Shown here in pieces: positions 30,878 to 32,408 of a DNA stretch of 32,408 nucleotides. How positions within the stretch are numbered: the stretch's first letter is position 1; each line of letters begins with the position of its first letter. This stretch comes from an uncultured Ruthenibacterium sp. (GTDB taxonomy: Bacteria > Bacillota > Clostridia > Oscillospirales > Ruminococcaceae), in contig CALXIP010000051.1 in assembly GCA_944388395.1 (NCBI GenBank), positions 1-32,408 on the forward strand, read 5' to 3'. Made by a program: the position numbers and the translations under genes. Below the pieces are notes generated by a model, which did no database searches, was not told the DNA's origin, and saw nothing but the letters and a program-made list of their open reading frames with translations.

Positions 30878-31657
30878 ATGACACAAACACCTGTCCCCAT
30901 GCTCACCATTGTGTGCATCGCCGTCAGCGCCTGTCTTTCCATTCTGGTGCCTGTGGCGCTCCTGATCGGATGCCGTGTGCGATTCGGCCGTGGGCTGAAA
31001 GCTGCCGCTGTGGGTGCACTTTGCTTTTTCGTGAGCGTCATGGTTTTGGAAACTCTGCTGCACCAGGTGGTGTTTTCTCTTTTCCCGGCCCTTCCTTTTC
31101 TGCCGGCCGCCTATGTGCTGTACGGCTGTCTGGCATCCGGCCTGTTTGAAGAGACCGCCCGCCTGTTGGGCCTGAAATGGCTGTGCCGCAAAGACCCCGA
31201 TTTTGTCACCGGCCTGGGATACGGCATCGGACACGGCGGCTTTGAAGCCGTTGTGATGGTGGGAATCAATCTGGTTGCCAGCTTGGTTCTGGTACTGGCC
31301 CTGAACAGCGGCGCCGATCTGGCTTCCGGGCTGACGCAGGCGCAGATAGATGTTTTTTCCTCCACTCCCTCCACTGCTTTCCTGTGGAGCGGCGCGGAAC
31401 GGCTGATCTCCATCTGCCTGCACATCGCTCTGTCTGTTCTGATTTGGATGGTGGTGACCAAACGTATTTCCCACTGGTTTTACTGGGTGTCCGTAGGGCT
31501 GCACGCTTTGAGTAATGCGGGCGCCGCATTGTATCAGTGTGGCGTTTGGACCAGTCTTCCTCTCACCGAGCTCTGGACGCTGTGCACTACAGTCCTGACT
31601 GTGGCACTGGTCGTTTTTCTGTTGAAAAGGCAACCCCATAAAGAGTTTTCGGCTTGA
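30878..31657 (+). CDS. YhfC-family (glutamic-type) intramembrane protease-like protein
   Basis: 259 residues with about seven hydrophobic segments. The family motifs lie inside the membrane: FEETARLLG (E91, E92, R95), GYGIGHGGFEA (H119, E123) and, near the end, GLHALSNAG. These correspond to the catalytic-type residues of the YhfC/CPBP group of intramembrane proteases. No extracytoplasmic signal peptide distinct from the first membrane segment is seen. ATG at 30878 with GAGGAG upstream. Single-gene unit between two terminators. The substrate is unknown; bacterial members are often linked to peptide or envelope processing, which is not testable here. Confidence 0.85.
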   Translation: MTQTPVPMLTIVCIAVSACLSILVPVALLIGCRVRFGRGLKAAAVGALCFFVSVMVLETLLHQVVFSLFPALPFLPAAYVLYGCLASGLFEETARLLGLKWLCRKDPDFVTGLGYGIGHGGFEAVVMVGINLVASLVLVLALNSGADLASGLTQAQIDVFSSTPSTAFLWSGAERLISICLHIALSVLIWMVVTKRISHWFYWVSVGLHALSNAGAALYQCGVWTSLPLTELWTLCTTVLTVALVVFLLKRQPHKEFSA

Positions 31658-31660
31658 TCG

Positions 31661-31693
31661 AAGCGTCGCATCCGGTTGGATGCGGCGCTTTTT
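31661..31693 (+). terminator. Terminator of the YhfC-like gene
   Basis: A 13-bp stem (31661-31673 with 31678-31690, one G-U pair), AAGCGTCGCATCC and partner, with loop GGTT and a T-run to 31693. Confidence 0.88.
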
Positions 31694-31716
31694 CACGAGA
31701 AAAAATATTTTTGTTA

Positions 31717-31745
31717 TTGACATTTAATATCAATAAGGATATAAT
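31717..31745 (+). promoter_or_regulatory. Consensus promoter of the PTPS-like gene
   Basis: TTGACA (31717-31722), 17-nt spacer, TATAAT (31740-31745): an exact consensus, the strongest promoter seen in the window. Confidence 0.9.
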
Positions 31746-31751
31746 ATTATC

Positions 31752-31846
31752 AACAGGAAATTCTTCCAGTGCAAAACCAGCCGGAAGGACTTCGGCGCAT
31801 GTGGGTGCCTGATCCCATAAATTTAAACGATGAAGGAGATAAAACC
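31752..31846 (+). promoter_or_regulatory. Leader of the PTPS-like gene
   Basis: About 95 nt. GCCG-type arms near 31781-31797 and TGGG/CCCA near 31802-31816 can each form a hairpin. Queuosine and folate genes are often under riboswitches, but I could not match preQ1 or tetrahydrofolate aptamer features. Described only as a structured leader. Confidence 0.3.
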
Positions 31847-32408
31847 ATGAGAAGCATCACAACACTTGATCTGCAGTACGCCCACCGTTTTTACGGCTTC
31901 AAAGGCGAAGCCCAGTATCTTCACGGACACACCGGAGTTCTCACCATCGAAGTAGAAGGCTCGGTCAATCCTGGCGTCAACATGGTATTCCCCTGCAACG
32001 AGATCCAGAAGACCGCCTGGGAAGTTTTGAAAAATTTCGACCACGCCCTGATCCTGCGGGAGGATGATCCCCTGCTGCCGGCGGTACTTGCCGTCTACGA
32101 AAAGCAGGGCATCAAAGACGGAGCCCCGAACAATGTGATGAAAGGGCCTGCGTTCCAGACAGAACTGGCCACTGCTTACCCCGAATGCCGCCTGGTCGTC
32201 ACCAAAGAAACCATGACGGTAGAGGGCATGATCAAAATCGTTTACGAGCTTTTGAAAGATAAGCTGAACATTGTGAAGCTCACCTTCTCCAGTGGTGTGA
32301 ACATGGCTTCGCAGGAATACGAACCGCATCTGGAAGTAGAGCGCTGCCCGTTGTGCGGCATTGCGCTGAATGAAAACGGCGTCTGCCCCAAATGCGGTTA
32401 CAAGAAGG
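31847..32408 (+). CDS. Divergent 6-pyruvoyl-tetrahydropterin synthase / QueD-like protein with zinc ribbon (3' end outside window)
   Basis: 187 residues visible. The T-fold zinc ligands are present: His13 in YAHRF and His26, His28 in LHGHTG. FDHALIL and MTVEGM resemble the DH and PTxE motifs of QueD. The usual catalytic Cys four residues before HGH is Ala22, and the pterin-anchoring Glu near the end (usually ET) reads SSG in KLTFSSGVNMA. There is an extra stretch of about 30 residues in the middle. After the fold comes a zinc ribbon, RCPLCG...VCPKCG, at the visible end. The ATG at 31847 has AAGGAG 8 nt upstream. A queuosine (QueD) or folate (PTPS-III) role is doubtful given the lost residues. 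Confidence 0.75.
   Translation, partial: MRSITTLDLQYAHRFYGFKGEAQYLHGHTGVLTIEVEGSVNPGVNMVFPCNEIQKTAWEVLKNFDHALILREDDPLLPAVLAVYEKQGIKDGAPNNVMKGPAFQTELATAYPECRLVVTKETMTVEGMIKIVYELLKDKLNIVKLTFSSGVNMASQEYEPHLEVERCPLCGIALNENGVCPKCGYKK

Noticed and set aside
31752-31846. preQ1 or tetrahydrofolate riboswitch before the QueD-like gene
   Set aside because: I could not find the conserved aptamer nucleotides of either class; only two simple hairpins are visible.
31830-31850. Six-codon upstream ORF whose TGA overlaps the start of the PTPS-like gene
   Set aside because: The ORF runs through the ribosome binding site and has none of its own, so it is probably chance.

Overview
The window looks like a stretch of chromosome from a moderately GC-rich, low-oxygen Clostridia species, most likely a gut member of the Oscillospiraceae/Ruminococcaceae. 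This rests on the Firmicutes order of the rimP-nusA-infB cluster, the anaerobic ribonucleotide reductase genes, the AGGAGG-type ribosome binding sites, and clear TTGACA/TATAAT promoters in AT-rich gaps. No plasmid, phage or insertion-sequence gene was seen, and no tRNA or rRNA gene.

Layout. Positions 1-1891 (minus) hold most of a class I ribonucleotide reductase large subunit. Its promoter overlaps a perfect 12-bp inverted repeat. Next (minus) come a SnoaL-PAS-GGDEF diguanylate cyclase (2006-3331), pnp and rpsO. Upstream lies a nine-gene translation cluster, transcribed in the order rimP, nusA, rnpM, ylxQ, infB, rbfA, nrnA, truB, ribF (14135 down to 6309). Positions 20203-14245 (minus) hold a metabolic cluster: GPH-family sugar transporter, CdaR-type regulator, EamA exporter, C69 dipeptidase and glycerate kinase. 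Positions 25302-20591 (minus) hold a cassette I do not recognise: exported protein B, polytopic membrane protein M, exported protein A (a paralogue of B), then trmB.

Positions 28466-25405 (minus) carry the anaerobic ribonucleotide reductase genes. The 761-residue NrdD ends after its zinc ribbon without a glycyl-radical segment. That segment is encoded 82 nt further on, as a separate 52-residue protein with its own ribosome binding site and a promoter-like sequence, and nrdG follows after one base. The nrdD promoter contains a good NrdR box. On the plus strand follow a YgjP-like metallopeptidase, a polysaccharide flippase, a YhfC-type intramembrane protease and, running off the end, a divergent QueD/PTPS-like protein with a zinc ribbon.

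How the genes work together. The window holds parts of two RNR classes, oxygen-dependent and anaerobic, each with a probable operator. The translation cluster makes ribosome assembly factors, initiation factor 2, a tRNA modifier and RNA-turnover enzymes. The CdaR cluster probably takes up and uses a sugar acid or glycerate. The strongest candidates for something little described are the split NrdD and the B-M-A cassette. Several leaders (rimP, rpsO, rpsO-pnp gap) have RNA structures suggesting post-transcriptional control. All calls come from reading the sequence; no database search was possible.
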